Shown piece by piece: positions 7,564-18,500 of a stretch of 64,000 nt of DNA (positions within the stretch are counted from its first letter, which is position 1; each line of letters opens with the position of its first letter). A program made the position numbers and the translations under genes. Source of the stretch: GCA-2720865 sp047630275 (GTDB lineage: Bacteria; Bdellovibrionota; Bacteriovoracia; Bacteriovoracales; Bacteriovoracaceae); assembly GCA_047630275.1 (NCBI GenBank), contig JBLHVN010000001.1, positions 1,550,001-1,614,000 of the forward strand, in the 5' to 3' direction. The notes under the pieces were generated by a model. The model ran no database searches, had not been told where the DNA came from, and saw only the letters and a list, made by a program, of their open reading frames with translations.

Positions 7564-8449
7564 AGGTTGGAAGCTTATTGAAGAAGTAGAAGATACTATT
7601 AATGTTGGGGAAATGAAAATATACCGCTCTGGTTTGTTTGCAAAAAATAAAGAAAAAGTTAGTCTCGGCGCTGCTAGTGGAATTACCTCTCAACGTTCAA
7701 GAGCATATTATGAGCTTTTAGAAAGAATATACCTTCAAGAGAAAAATCGAGTCGATTCAACGGAGGTGAAGGAATATACCTTTTCAATAACTAATGGGGC
7801 AGCTATTCATACTTGCCCGGAGTTAGCTAAGACCTCATCTGTGAACGAATTAATTGAGAGAGATCGAATTTTAAGATCATGGTATGGCTTTTCAGACCCA
7901 AAAGAGCTAGTTGATGATAAATTTCAAATTTCAGAAATATCAAAGATATATGACATTAAGTTATTTGAATTTTTAGATGAGAATGACCCTAGATCTGATA
8001 TAAAGGTAATGGGAATATTTTTATACCCAAAAAATGAATCTGATCATTTTCTTTTTGGTTTTGGAGCGTCAGATAGTATTGAAAAAGCATTTTTCAAAAC
8101 TAAAGATGAGTTAATCACGAGACTGTCATTTTTATGGCAAGAGGAAATAGAAGAGAATTATGAATTTTCACCCACATCAGGGCATCATCAAGAATTTTAC
8201 CTAGACAAAAATAACCAATTATGGATTGATGATTGGTTAACAGGAAAGAACCCTCAAAAGTTTTTGAATTACTTCAAGGGATCTATCCCAGTGCTCAAGG
8301 ATGACATAGTTGCTGATGTGAAAAAGATAGATCACGATGGAGAAACCCTCTACCTTTCCCAAGCATCTTCAAAAACTCGGGAAAAACTATATTTTGGTCA
8401 AAAATATTCAATTGAAAAAAAGAAAGGCCTAGTTCATCCAATCATGTGA
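7541..8449 (+). CDS. Short YcaO-domain protein (ATP-dependent backbone-modifying enzyme family)
   Basis: Starts at ATG 7541 behind AGAGG, giving 302 residues; an in-frame TTG at 7517 is disfavoured. YcaO hallmarks: SLGAASGITS (41-50, like the S-x-G-K-G loop but lacking Lys), AYYELLERIY (55-64), and TNG followed by VNELIERDRILRSW (101-114), which hold the ATP/Mg ligands. YcaO enzymes phosphorylate amide backbones to make azoline, thioamide or amidine groups in RiPPs. Typical members exceed 400 residues, so this one is short; no E1/RRE partner domain is seen. The C-terminus ends in HPIM rather than a Pro-rich tail. Its 3' end overlaps the convergent kinase gene by 21 bases. Confidence 0.75.
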   Translation: MKKEYLPKGWKLIEEVEDTINVGEMKIYRSGLFAKNKEKVSLGAASGITSQRSRAYYELLERIYLQEKNRVDSTEVKEYTFSITNGAAIHTCPELAKTSSVNELIERDRILRSWYGFSDPKELVDDKFQISEISKIYDIKLFEFLDENDPRSDIKVMGIFLYPKNESDHFLFGFGASDSIEKAFFKTKDELITRLSFLWQEEIEENYEFSPTSGHHQEFYLDKNNQLWIDDWLTGKNPQKFLNYFKGSIPVLKDDIVADVKKIDHDGETLYLSQASSKTREKLYFGQKYSIEKKKGLVHPIM

Positions 8450-10108
8450 GTCGGTTAGATGATTTCTAAGTCTATTATTAGCTTGATTAGAATAGGCCTT
8501 GATAGGAAGCTTAATAAGTAAATGAGTGCCTTCTCTAGCATTCTCAATACACGAGAAGTTACCATTTTGGGCCTCAAGCATCTTACGGATCAGTCTTAGT
8601 CCGAGTCCTCTTTTAAAGTTTACATACTTATTATCTTCTTCAAGGTAAAAGTGTGTAAGCTTCTCAAACTTCTCTGGATTCAATCCAGTTCCATTATCTA
8701 CAAAAGATAACTCGACAAAATTTTGATCAATGGAATGTACATAGAGTTCAATTTCTTGATTCTCAATATTATTTTCATTGAAATTTCTAATAGAGTTCTT
8801 ATATAGATTATAAAAAATAGAAACTAGTTCGCTTTGACAAAGAGTAATCTGTGTTAAATTCTCAAGCCCCTCGAGTTTAAAATTAATCTTAGTCAGATCG
8901 ATGAGTTCTAACTTTAAGGAGTTTATAACTTCGTGATGTACTTCAAGAATGCTAGAGTATATTTTGTTATCTGGATCCCTAAGGTGGGAATTTAAATTAT
9001 TAGTCAAAGTTTCGGCTCTTTCTAAGTTATTTAGAGCAGCTGTGATATATTTGGAATTTTGCTGATTCACTTCTATTTCTTTAAGGCAGTGTCTGATTGT
9101 ATGGAATGGTCCTTTTATGTCATGACCTATCCTTGCAGAGACTTCTCCTATTGTTCTAAATCTATTTGATTCCGTTTCATTAATTAACCAATTCGAAATC
9201 TCTTCATCCCTTAAGCTGATATCTAAAGAAAGCTTATTAATTGTACTTTCAAATCTCGATAATAATTTTGAAGAAGAGATCGCAAGGTTCATCTCTCCAT
9301 TTCTAAATGTTTCAAAACTATCAATTATTTTTTCAAGACCATTAAAGAAATAGTCTCGATAGAGATAATAAACTCTTCCGACAAGTATCAGACCAAAGAT
9401 CAAGGGAACAGCTAGGTTTAGGTTTTGAGAAAAAGTATTCGTTGTTGATAATGCAACTGTTTGTAGTATTAATATACAACAGCAAGAAATAATAGCTACA
9501 TGTTCGTTGTATTTAAATTGTTTTATACTACCAAAAAAAGTTACCTGCTTGAAAGCATCAGACAAATTTATTCTCTTATGTTCCTTATTCAGAAACTCCG
9601 TAATAAAGCTATGCAGTTCGATAAAAGCTATACTAGAGAAAATAGTAACCATAAATAACTCCATTGAAACGAAGTATATCCAAGCGTCAATTAATGATAA
9701 GTTATGATTTGCAAAATAAATAAAATATAGGCCAGGCATTATTACTTTGACTAAATTTAATGGAATAAACCAAATGGCCCTTATTGCTGGTATCGAAAAA
9801 ATATCTGTTAGAACTTGAGAGTCATTAGTCTCTTTTATCTTTTCTATTAAACTTCTGTTGAAGTTTCTTAATATTTTTGAATGCCTTGGAAAGAAGTATC
9901 TAAATGCAATGGGTTCGATCCCTAGACCAACAATAATATAAGATAGGCAATCCACCAAGATGACCATAAATATGTCTATTGCAGGTAAATCAACAATGAA
10001 TAAGAATAGATAGATATAGACGCCTAAAAAGGCTATTGATAACTTACTAGTTGTTTCTGATATTTTTTTCATCGCGTTATTTATTGCAATTATATGTCTA
10101 TTTGCCAA
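8429..10108 (-). CDS. Membrane-bound sensor histidine kinase
   Basis: A 559-residue kinase. The first ~265 residues hold about six hydrophobic helices with little periplasmic sequence, so sensing is probably membrane-embedded. The dimerisation box GEVSARIGHDIKGPF has the phospho-acceptor His near 330. The ATPase domain shows the N box (FYNLYKNSIRNFNE), the G1 box (DNGTGLN) and the G2 box (KRGLGLRLI). An alternative start exists at Met13. It is convergent with the YcaO gene and divergent from the GNAT gene (53 bases apart). It could signal to the orphan response regulator at 5921-6559 (inference from proximity). Confidence 0.85.
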   Translation of the reverse strand: MANRHIIAINNAMKKISETTSKLSIAFLGVYIYLFLFIVDLPAIDIFMVILVDCLSYIIVGLGIEPIAFRYFFPRHSKILRNFNRSLIEKIKETNDSQVLTDIFSIPAIRAIWFIPLNLVKVIMPGLYFIYFANHNLSLIDAWIYFVSMELFMVTIFSSIAFIELHSFITEFLNKEHKRINLSDAFKQVTFFGSIKQFKYNEHVAIISCCCILILQTVALSTTNTFSQNLNLAVPLIFGLILVGRVYYLYRDYFFNGLEKIIDSFETFRNGEMNLAISSSKLLSRFESTINKLSLDISLRDEEISNWLINETESNRFRTIGEVSARIGHDIKGPFHTIRHCLKEIEVNQQNSKYITAALNNLERAETLTNNLNSHLRDPDNKIYSSILEVHHEVINSLKLELIDLTKINFKLEGLENLTQITLCQSELVSIFYNLYKNSIRNFNENNIENQEIELYVHSIDQNFVELSFVDNGTGLNPEKFEKLTHFYLEEDNKYVNFKRGLGLRLIRKMLEAQNGNFSCIENAREGTHLLIKLPIKAYSNQANNRLRNHLTDSHDWMN

Positions 10109-10161
10109 TAACTGTTTAAGAAGAAACTTTTCTAAGGTATAATGATTTAAGGTACTTAAGA

Positions 10162-10947
10162 ATGGATAAAGAAAAATTAAAACATATCATTAAAGATTAT
10201 TTTTACTCTTTTAGTATTTTGCCAAATACAAAAATTATGAATACTTCACATCTCGGCAAAGAGGCTCAGATAATTCAAACTGAAAACCCCTTCTTCTTTT
10301 TTAATGCTGGCTTTGATCTATGCCCATCGATTTCTCAAGAAGAGGCTCAAGGGCTAGTTGACCTTTTTAAGTTGAATGAGAAATCGTTTTCTTTATGGGT
10401 AGATAACGATGAAGTAAGTACTACATACTTTGAAAACCTTTCAAAATCTGGTTTTCTTCATCTACTTGATGCTGCTTTAACATCGGGCCAATTAATTGAT
10501 ATAGATTTTGATCACAAGGGCAGTCCTAGTATGACCTTGGTTACAAATAATGAGGAGTTCTCAAAATGGCTAACTCCCTTCCTAGAAGTATATGAATTCC
10601 CTGTAGAAGAAACTAGAGATTTTATGCTTAGTTGGGGTAGTGAAAATTTGAATAAAAGAAACAATGACTTCTTGAATTTTTATCTTGAGGACGAAGAAGA
10701 AGTATTAGCTATCGGATCACTTCATATTGCTGGTAAGTCTTGTGGACTCTTTAATCTTGGTGTCCCAGAAAAACACAGAAGAAAAGGCTACGCAGATTCT
10801 CTAACCAAGCAAATGGCCAAATACGCTTATGATAGGGGAGTCACTCATATCGGAGGAGCGGGATCGGCCATGGGGATGGAGCTTTATAAGAACTTTGATA
10901 TCAAGGTTCATGGCTCTTATTCACTTTGGGCGTATTTTCATTCCTAG
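10162..10947 (+). CDS. GNAT-family N-acetyltransferase
   Basis: A 261-residue protein whose C-terminal half (residues ~130-261) is a GNAT acetyltransferase fold. The acetyl-CoA pyrophosphate loop appears as PEKHRRKGYADSLTKQM (near 198-214), followed by the typical late motif GSAMGMELYKNFDIKVHG. The N-terminal ~125 residues are family-specific. The substrate cannot be inferred; it could be an amino group on a metabolite, a peptide or an antibiotic. It is the first of three same-strand genes, including an XRE regulator and a small histidine kinase. Confidence 0.75.
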   Translation: MDKEKLKHIIKDYFYSFSILPNTKIMNTSHLGKEAQIIQTENPFFFFNAGFDLCPSISQEEAQGLVDLFKLNEKSFSLWVDNDEVSTTYFENLSKSGFLHLLDAALTSGQLIDIDFDHKGSPSMTLVTNNEEFSKWLTPFLEVYEFPVEETRDFMLSWGSENLNKRNNDFLNFYLEDEEEVLAIGSLHIAGKSCGLFNLGVPEKHRRKGYADSLTKQMAKYAYDRGVTHIGGAGSAMGMELYKNFDIKVHGSYSLWAYFHS

Positions 10948-11050
10948 GTCCTTCTTTCTATACCCAATTAATCTATTTCTGATAAAGAAATCTTTATTTA
11001 TCCTCATTTTAAGATACAATATTTTTAGTTTAACTTAAAAAAAAAGAACT

Positions 11051-11416
11051 ATGAGTAAGAATCTAGATGAATGGAGTAATTTTTGTCATAAATTTCAAAG
11101 CTATATTATAGCTTGTTTAAAAATTAAGGAATCCCTCAGTCAATCTAAAGTGGCTGAGATAATGCAAGTTGATCAGGCCACTATTTCAAGAATAGAAAAT
11201 GAGGAGCAAGGGCGAGATATAAGTCACTCCATGCTTAAATTACTTTTTATCTATTTTCCAAAAGAAAATATTATGAACTTTACCTCCCCTGGTTTTATAG
11301 AAGATTTTCATAATAATTTTATAATTATTCATAGGCCTAGTGCTGCTCAAGAAGTAAAATTAAATCAAAAAGCTCATAATCTCGTAAATGCTGCAACTAT
11401 TATTCAAAACCTATAA
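11051..11416 (+). CDS. XRE-family helix-turn-helix regulator
   Basis: A 121-residue protein with an XRE/Cro-type helix-turn-helix: ESLSQSKVAEIMQVDQ, then ATISRIENEEQGRDIS (residues ~30-62), the canonical helix 2-turn-helix 3 with S-x-x-E. The C-terminal ~45 residues are short and lack a recognisable ligand or protease domain. The ribosome binding site is weak (AAAAAGAACT). The 103-base upstream region contains an ATAAAGAAATCTTTAT palindrome at about 10983 that also occurs before the 9-codon ORF, a possible shared operator. Confidence 0.75.
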   Translation: MSKNLDEWSNFCHKFQSYIIACLKIKESLSQSKVAEIMQVDQATISRIENEEQGRDISHSMLKLLFIYFPKENIMNFTSPGFIEDFHNNFIIIHRPSAAQEVKLNQKAHNLVNAATIIQNL

Positions 11417-11536
11417 CGACTAAAAAGCTAGAACAGAACTAAAGTTTAGGCCTAGTTTGAAGCGCCTTTGATAATTTAGATTCTCAATAAATAAAAATTT
11501 ATCCCAAATTAATCTCATCGAGTAGATAATAAAGTT

Positions 11537-12190
11537 ATGGATAAATCTACAAAGTTTCTTATTCATGACTTAAGAAATAAGCTTCAAGTCTTAAGTTCAA
11601 AGATTGAAATGGCCCAAAGTAAATTACTAAAAGAGGGTGTTAACCCTACTCTTGTTCAAGAGGTTTTCATTGGTCTTGATCGCACTATGAGCGAAGTTAG
11701 TGAAATCTGTAGGTCTGGAAATGCTGAAAATGATACAGCTGTGAATTTTAAAATATCTCAGCTTATTTTAAAAAACATCGAAGATTATAGTTTGAATAAT
11801 GCCTTAAAAATAATTTTTACTAAAAAATCTGATCCTATACTCCATGCGAATAATCACTTGTTTAGCAGGCTAATAGAGAATCTATTGAAAAACTCCATTG
11901 AAGCAGGAAGCACTAAGGTCGATATAGAGTTAAGTTCAACTAGATTAATATTGATTGATAATGGAGGAGGTATAAGTCCAAATCATTTAGAGGATATTAA
12001 CTCCGGTAATTTTTACTCTACTAAAAGATCAGACCGGGGTCTTGGATTAGAGTTTATTCATGACTTTTGCAAAGAAAATGGCTGCGAAGTATTTATTAGA
12101 AGAAATAGTGACGATCTTAGAAGTATAGGTGTTAGTGTAGAGCTTGATTTTGAGAGTCTTTTGAAAGCTGCTGGAGAGTTTGCTGTTTAA
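11537..12190 (+). CDS. Small soluble sensor-less histidine kinase
   Basis: A 217-residue kinase with no membrane segment or input domain. The dimerisation helix begins at residue 8 with IHDLRNKLQVLSSKIEMAQ (phospho-acceptor His10). The ATPase domain has the N box LIENLLKNSIEA, the G1 box IDNGGGIS and GLGLEFIHDF. Being little more than catalytic core, it may take its signal from a partner protein, perhaps the preceding XRE regulator. The phosphorylation target is unknown. Confidence 0.8.
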   Translation: MDKSTKFLIHDLRNKLQVLSSKIEMAQSKLLKEGVNPTLVQEVFIGLDRTMSEVSEICRSGNAENDTAVNFKISQLILKNIEDYSLNNALKIIFTKKSDPILHANNHLFSRLIENLLKNSIEAGSTKVDIELSSTRLILIDNGGGISPNHLEDINSGNFYSTKRSDRGLGLEFIHDFCKENGCEVFIRRNSDDLRSIGVSVELDFESLLKAAGEFAV

Positions 12191-12457
12191 TTAAGAAATT
12201 CCTTTTTTATAGATCATTATTTGTTCCAATTTTTATCAACTTTACTATTGAAAGCAATTTTAAACTCAATAAAGAAAAATTTATCGATGCCCTTTTTAAT
12301 GCATTTGCCACGCGTCTATACGCTGTAATCATTAGTTTCTTTATTTGAATATTAATTTATAAATCCCTGTAATATTCTATTTTGCATAATTTATTCTTGG
12401 CAAAGTTAAATTATTTATCAATCATTCATCCGAACAAAAAATTCTCCACAATAAATT
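12191..12457. other. AT-rich intergenic region before the beta-helix operon
   Basis: No gene or clear terminator is seen. The promoter of the long downstream operon should lie here; TTGGCA (around 12398) and TTGCAT (around 12383) are possible -35 hexamers, but no convincing -10 pairs with them at good spacing. Confidence 0.3.
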
Positions 12458-12544
12458 GCAATCACTAAAGCAAGGATGCGAGTGGAAATAAACCCTAGGG
12501 ACTGCGGCCCCAAGGAAATAGAGGAAACTCTAGAGGGTATTGCT
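12458..12544 (+). promoter_or_regulatory. Structured 5' leader that can sequester the ribosome binding site
   Basis: Reading the bases as RNA: GCAAT (12458-12462) and ACCCT (12492-12496) pair with the contiguous AGGGTATTGC (12534-12543), which covers most of the Shine-Dalgarno AGAGGG and ends one base before ATG 12545. The left side is interrupted by a CACT/AGTG stem (12463-12466 with 12481-12484). Inside lie GGG/CCC (12498-12500 with 12508-12510) and a perfect TAGAG-GAAA-CTCTA tetraloop hairpin (12519-12532). The shape is a multi-way junction with a start-site switch, like a riboswitch or RNA thermometer. It matches no class I can recall. Confidence 0.4.
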
Positions 12545-15500
12545 ATGTCAAAAATGGGTTTATTAATCCTTTTCTTTATATCTAATGTAAATATAGCTGT
12601 AGGAAGTAGTCTTCCCTGTAACGGTGCTAGTGGAGAAACCCATACAAATGGCGGTGGCTTTGTTGCTAGAACTGCCAGTGTTCACGTTAATGCATTTGTT
12701 GATTCGACATCTGAAGTTTGTGATTTCGCGATAGTAGAAGATCAGGCAAGTTCAATTGAGGAGAACTCAAAAGTCTTTGGTAGAGCGCTCTTAAGAGGGC
12801 AGGTTCATGTCTCTTTAAATTCAAAGGTATATGGAAACGCTCTTTTAGATCAAAGAGGAGCTAGTTCAGCAATGGGAATTAGGGATGCTGAAGTCTTTGG
12901 AAATGCCAAAATACTAGATGATGCTGGAGTAATTGGAGGCAAGGTATATGGTCATGCTGTTATAAGGGAAAAGGCTGATATTTTAATTGGTAACGGAAGT
13001 ACCGAAATCTACGGAAGAGCACAAATATTTGGAGATGTAATTATTTCTGGTAACCTTAAAATTCACGGCTCTATACAAATTTCAGGGCAAGTTAAGCTTA
13101 TTACTTCTTTAGTTAACACACATCATCTTTGTGATCCCATTTCTCTCTCAGGCAGCCTTACCATAAATGATCCAGGATCAAAGTATTGTCAGTCTTTCTC
13201 TGGTGAGACTTTACTGTCAATTTCTCCCGGTGAAAAAGACTTTGGATCAATCAATATAGGATCTAGTTCAAACGCTACTAAGTTTACCTTTATTAACTCA
13301 GGCGGCGCCGATGCAAAGAGTTGTGACGCTCCAGTTCTAAAAGGTGATACCTCTGATTTTACTCTAGTTAGTGATAACTGCGGTATCAATGATTTACAAA
13401 ATGAAGGAGGAAGCTGTTTTGTCACAGTTACGGCAAATCCTCTTAGTGCTGGAGTTAAAACCATTCAGGTTAGTAGATCCTGCCAAGTTGGCGGGGTGAT
13501 TGAAACTGAAGAGGGCAAGATCGAAGCAACCGGTATTGAAGCGCCGTTAATTGAAGTAGATCCAAGTGAATATGATTTTCAAAAAATATTTGTTGGATCA
13601 AGTAATACCCAGAGTAAATTTACTTTTAGAAATAATGGCACCTCAGTTGCCACTGGATGTAGCGCTCCTCTACTAGAAGGTGATGAAAGGGAAGAATTTA
13701 TTATTGCATCAGATAACTGTGGCATAAAAGATATGCCGCTTCTCTCGGGTCTTGATTCAGATTTTGATTTTAATACCGCCGGAAATTATACGGCTTCAGA
13801 TATAAACCTGATTGAAATCTCTAATAGTGAAGTTACGCTTAAGAGAAACTTCATACCAAATTCTCTTTTTTACGCTTCATATAACTCAAGTATAAATGGA
13901 GATTTAGGAGGAGGGGATTTGAGTGGAGCTTCTTTTGGTCAAGCAGGGGTAAGTTCAGGGAAATTAGATCTATCATTTAATGATATTAGTTATGTCGAAT
14001 ATAATGCTGCTGGAAAAGCTGATTTTAATACAAAAGCGACGCTTAGAATGCGATTTATTCCTAATTACAATGGGGTGCCAGCATCAGGTCAAGCACTGTT
14101 CTCCCTACATGATCTAACCTCAAGTAATAATAATAGAATTCAATTAAATCATGAACCATCTGGTGAGCTTCATTTTCTTTCTTGGACTAGCTCTGGAGTT
14201 TTAGCTCTTGATGCTAATTTTGGGACCTTTAGTGTAGATGCAAATCAAGAATATGAAATTGAAATTAATTTTGACCTAGCTCTTGGGCAAACAAGAATGT
14301 TCGTGGATGGGGCTCAGCTAGGGCCTACTGCAAGTACTACTGTGAGCCGAGTTGGTACAGCTACAACTTCAATAAGAATAGGTACAAATAGAATCGCCTC
14401 ACTTACCTCAAATTTTAAGATTAATCAGTTTGCAATCTTTGATTCAATTCAACATTCAAGTAATTATACAGTCACAAACGACTGGCTGGATTATTCAACA
14501 TTAAATCCTAGTATTGAGTTAAATAATGCTCTTGTTTTCTCAGAGCCCATTACAAACTTTAGTGAGATCTCTACTAGAGAAACTGGAGATGAGATACGTT
14601 ATATTTTAAGTTCAGATAATGGAATAAATTATAAGTACTGGAGTGGATCATCTTGGATAAACTCTAATGGAAGTTACGCTCAAAGTAATAGCTCTAATAT
14701 TATTAAATCAAAGATATCACTATTGGCAGAGAGTGGATCTTTAAAATTTAAAGCATTTCTTCACTCTAGTACCGGAAAGACTTCTCCAGTACTTAGATTA
14801 TTAAAGATTGGAAATAAAAAAGGGGAGTGTGAAGTAATTATCACTGCCGCGCCATCTAATATTGGAGATAAAGAAGTAACTCTAAAGAGAACTTGCGAGG
14901 TTGGAGGCGTTGCCTCAACTCATGTTAACGGAATAAGACAATCGTCTGTTAATTATGTAAATAATGTAACTCCCTTTAGTCATGACTTTGAAACGATTCT
15001 TTTAGGAAGTACCTCTTTAGAAAAAATATTCACTTTTTCAAATGATTCCCAATTAGAAACCGGGATTTGTTCAAATGCTTTTTTAGTTGGAAATAACCCT
15101 ACTGATTTTATGATCTCTAGTGATAGTTGTGGAAATAATGTTCTAGCGCCAGGGGCCAGTTGTGAGGTTCAAGTTGTCGCTAATCCTCAATTCATTGGGG
15201 AGAGAACGGCCACCTTGGCGAGAAATTGTATTTTATCAGGGATCGTGCAAACTAATATAAATGCTCTAAAAGTATTTTCTTCAGATCCTGAAGTTAATAT
15301 TATTGCAACTCCTGATCCTTTAATCTTTGAAGATACGCTGGTTAGCAGTGAAACAGAAAAACTAACGGTTAGTTTTTCAAATATCGGAAATACTACGGCC
15401 TCAGGTTGCTCTCTTCCTTCTCTTTCAGGCGCCCATGCAGGCGAGTTTCAAATTGTTAATGATTACTGTAGCGATTTAGATCTTCCAGCTGGTATAGGAA

Positions 15501-18500
15501 TTTGTTCAATCGTTTTAAGGGGAACTCCTAGCACAAATGGATTAAGAACGGCAGATTTAAGTAGGTCATGCGCCGTAGGTGGCACTATTTCAGTGGCGCT
15601 TGAGATGATTGGTATTTTGCCAGCGCCAACTGCGCAGTTAGAACTAAGTCCATTATCTTATGATTTTGGAAATGCTCCTATTGGTGTTCCTTTTAATACT
15701 CAAAGTTTTATAATTACAAATAACGGATCCGCTTCTGCAACTAGTTGCTCTAATGCCTTTTTAACAGGAAAAGACTATCTAGATTTTTATATCACTAATG
15801 ATAACTGTCAAAATCTTGATCTATCTGGATCAGGCGGGAGCTGCTCATTAGATATTGGAACCCTGCCTAATTCACTAGGGTTTAAAACAGCGACTCTAAC
15901 AAGATCCTGTCAAATTGGTGGAACTGTAAGAACTTTTACAAACTCTATTACCACAACATCAGTGCCGAATGATCCAAACGTATCAGTCAATCCAATGTCT
16001 CATGACTATGGAGATTTGGCCGTTGGCTCAATCGGTGACTTAATTGTTACTTATTCAAACTCTGGTTTTGGAACTGCTACTGGTTGTTCAATTCCTTATC
16101 TAGACCCAATTGATTCAAGCTACAGCATTTTATCAGATTCTTGCCAAGGAAATAATCTTCCTGGCACAGGAAGCTGCGCTGTAACGGTTCGCTTTAATCC
16201 TGATTCAAGCGGAGTTAAAAATACGAATCTTAAGCATGACTGTACAGTAGGGGGTAATTTTATAACTACCCTAACAGGAAATGGGATATTTCCAAATTTA
16301 ACTATTTCTCCATCTCCTAGTCTTGATCTTGGTCAATCACCAGTTGGAGCTTCAAGCGCCCCTGGAGTCATTACTTTAAACAATACTGGGGACGCCGCTG
16401 CAACAGGCTGCTCGAGTGCTTATTTTGATGGAGGTGACGCTATAGAGTTTAGTATTAGTAATGATACTTGTGGAAATAATAACCTCGGGGTTAGTTCTCC
16501 ATGTACTTTAGATATTATAGGTACTCCAACAAGTTCAGGAAATAAAAGCACAACCTTAAAAAGAAACTGCTCTTTTGGAGGAGAAGTCTCAACAACTTTA
16601 TTAATTGAAGGGACAGCTCCTATATTAGGGATTACGCCTGCTCCATCTATTGATCTTGGAGCTGTTGTGGTTGGAGATCAGTCTAGTTATACCCTTGTGA
16701 CTATAAACAACACGGGAAATGGTGATGCTACTGGTTGTGGGGCAATTACGATTACAGGAAATAACCCGAGCGAATTTGAAGTAGATAATGTAAATGCTTG
16801 TGGTGGATCAATTTTGGCCGGAGGAAATTGCCAATTTAATGTTAGAGGGGAACCTAGTTCAATAGGAAACTTTGATAGTGATCTAAGTTTAAATTGCTCT
16901 GTTGGCGGAATTGTTACTACAAATGTTCAAGTAGAAGGGATTCCTCTTATTGCTAAGATGCCTATTTTTCCAAAGAGTCATCATTTTTTAAGAGTCGGAA
17001 ATAATAATTCTTCAGAGTCTAAAGTCTTTAAAATAATCAACTCTAGTGGCGGCGGTGCTACTTCTTGTGGAGTCCCCGTTTTATCTGGAGCTGATGCGGG
17101 AGAGTTTTCGATTCTATCAACTAGCTGCACTTCTTCAATGAAGGTAAGTGAAAGCTGTGAGGTTGAAGTTCACTCAAGGCCAACTTCTCTTGGAAATTCT
17201 CAAGTTAATTTAGAGAGAAATTGCTTAGTAGGAGGCCTTGCTCGAGCGAGCCTAACGGCCACTTCAGTTAATTCTTCTCCAATGGTGAGCTTCTCTAAAG
17301 ATGAACATCAATTTTTAAATATAACTGAAGGCACAACGAGTAAGATCTTTAGCGCCCAGTTTATTAATAATGGGCCAGGCAGAGCAACTAATTGCGGCGC
17401 TTCAATGCTAACAGGTGGGGATTTTTCAGACTTTTCAATTGTAAATGATACCTGCGGAGTAAATGATTTAAACCCTTCAAGTTCTTGCCAAATCTTAGTT
17501 GAATCTAGGGCCACTGGTACTGGGCCTAAAGTAACAAGTCTTACAAGAAACTGTCAGGTCGGAGGAGTCGCAACTATAGTTTTAAAAGCAGATGTTAGGG
17601 CCAATGAAAACACTGTTTCTTTTTCAAAGAAGGAGCATAACTTTTTCAATATAGGTGTTAATCAATCTTCAAAATTAAAGACTATAAAGTTTATAAATAA
17701 AGGAGTTGGTTTTGCTAGAAACTGCAGCGCGCCAAGTATTTCCTCTGGAGATATCAGCTCTTTTAGTATTGAAAGTGACTCTTGTGGAGCAGCTGATTTA
17801 GCACCAAACGCTAGCTGTGATATTCAAGTTGTTTCTACTCCTTCTTCAATTGGTTTAAAATCAGCTGAAGTAACAAGGAGCTGCTCTTTTGGAGGAGTGG
17901 CCACTTCAAGCCTAAGTGCCACTGGGGTCATTAATCTTTCATCTCAAAAAGTAGATCCAATAAGTCATAATTTTACCCGCCTTAGTATTAATCAGCGGTC
18001 AAAAATAAAAACATTTAATTTTTATAATAATACTAAAGCACCTTTAAAAGGATGCTCTACTTCTGTTTTAGAAGGCGTGGATTCGTCATCATTTGATATT
18101 ATTAATGATTCCTGCACTTCTTCTTTAATGCCAGGTGAAGTATGTCAGGTATTAGTTGAAACAAGGCTAACTTCAATAGGAATAAAAAATGCTACTTTAA
18201 GGCATCCATGTTTAATAGGCGGAGATGCTAGCGCTAGCTTATCTACCTTTGGGGAAGCAACAGATGTTTCATTAAAATCAAATATTAATGAAATTCTCTT
18301 TGGTACTATAGCTACTGGTGAAGCTACTAAAAGAGTCAATCTTAATATCTATAATAATGGCGAAGGGGCCGCCAGAGGCTGCGCAGCTTCTTCTCTCAGC
18401 GGAGTAGACGCGTCAGAATTCTTTATAGAAAGTGATACTTGCCTTTCAAGTGATATAGCATCAAAAAGTTCATGTATTGTATCTCTTGCCGCAAGGCCTT

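Noticed and set aside
12458..12544. c-di-GMP-I (GEMM) riboswitch
   Set aside because: The leader is structured, but the conserved GEMM segments (ACGCA...GGGCAAACC and GGGACGCAAAGCC) are absent; reported only as an unclassified structured leader.
12476..12544. N-terminal extension of the giant protein from ATG 12476
   Set aside because: AAGG directly abuts that ATG, whereas ATG 12545 has a well-spaced AGAGGG and begins the signal peptide.
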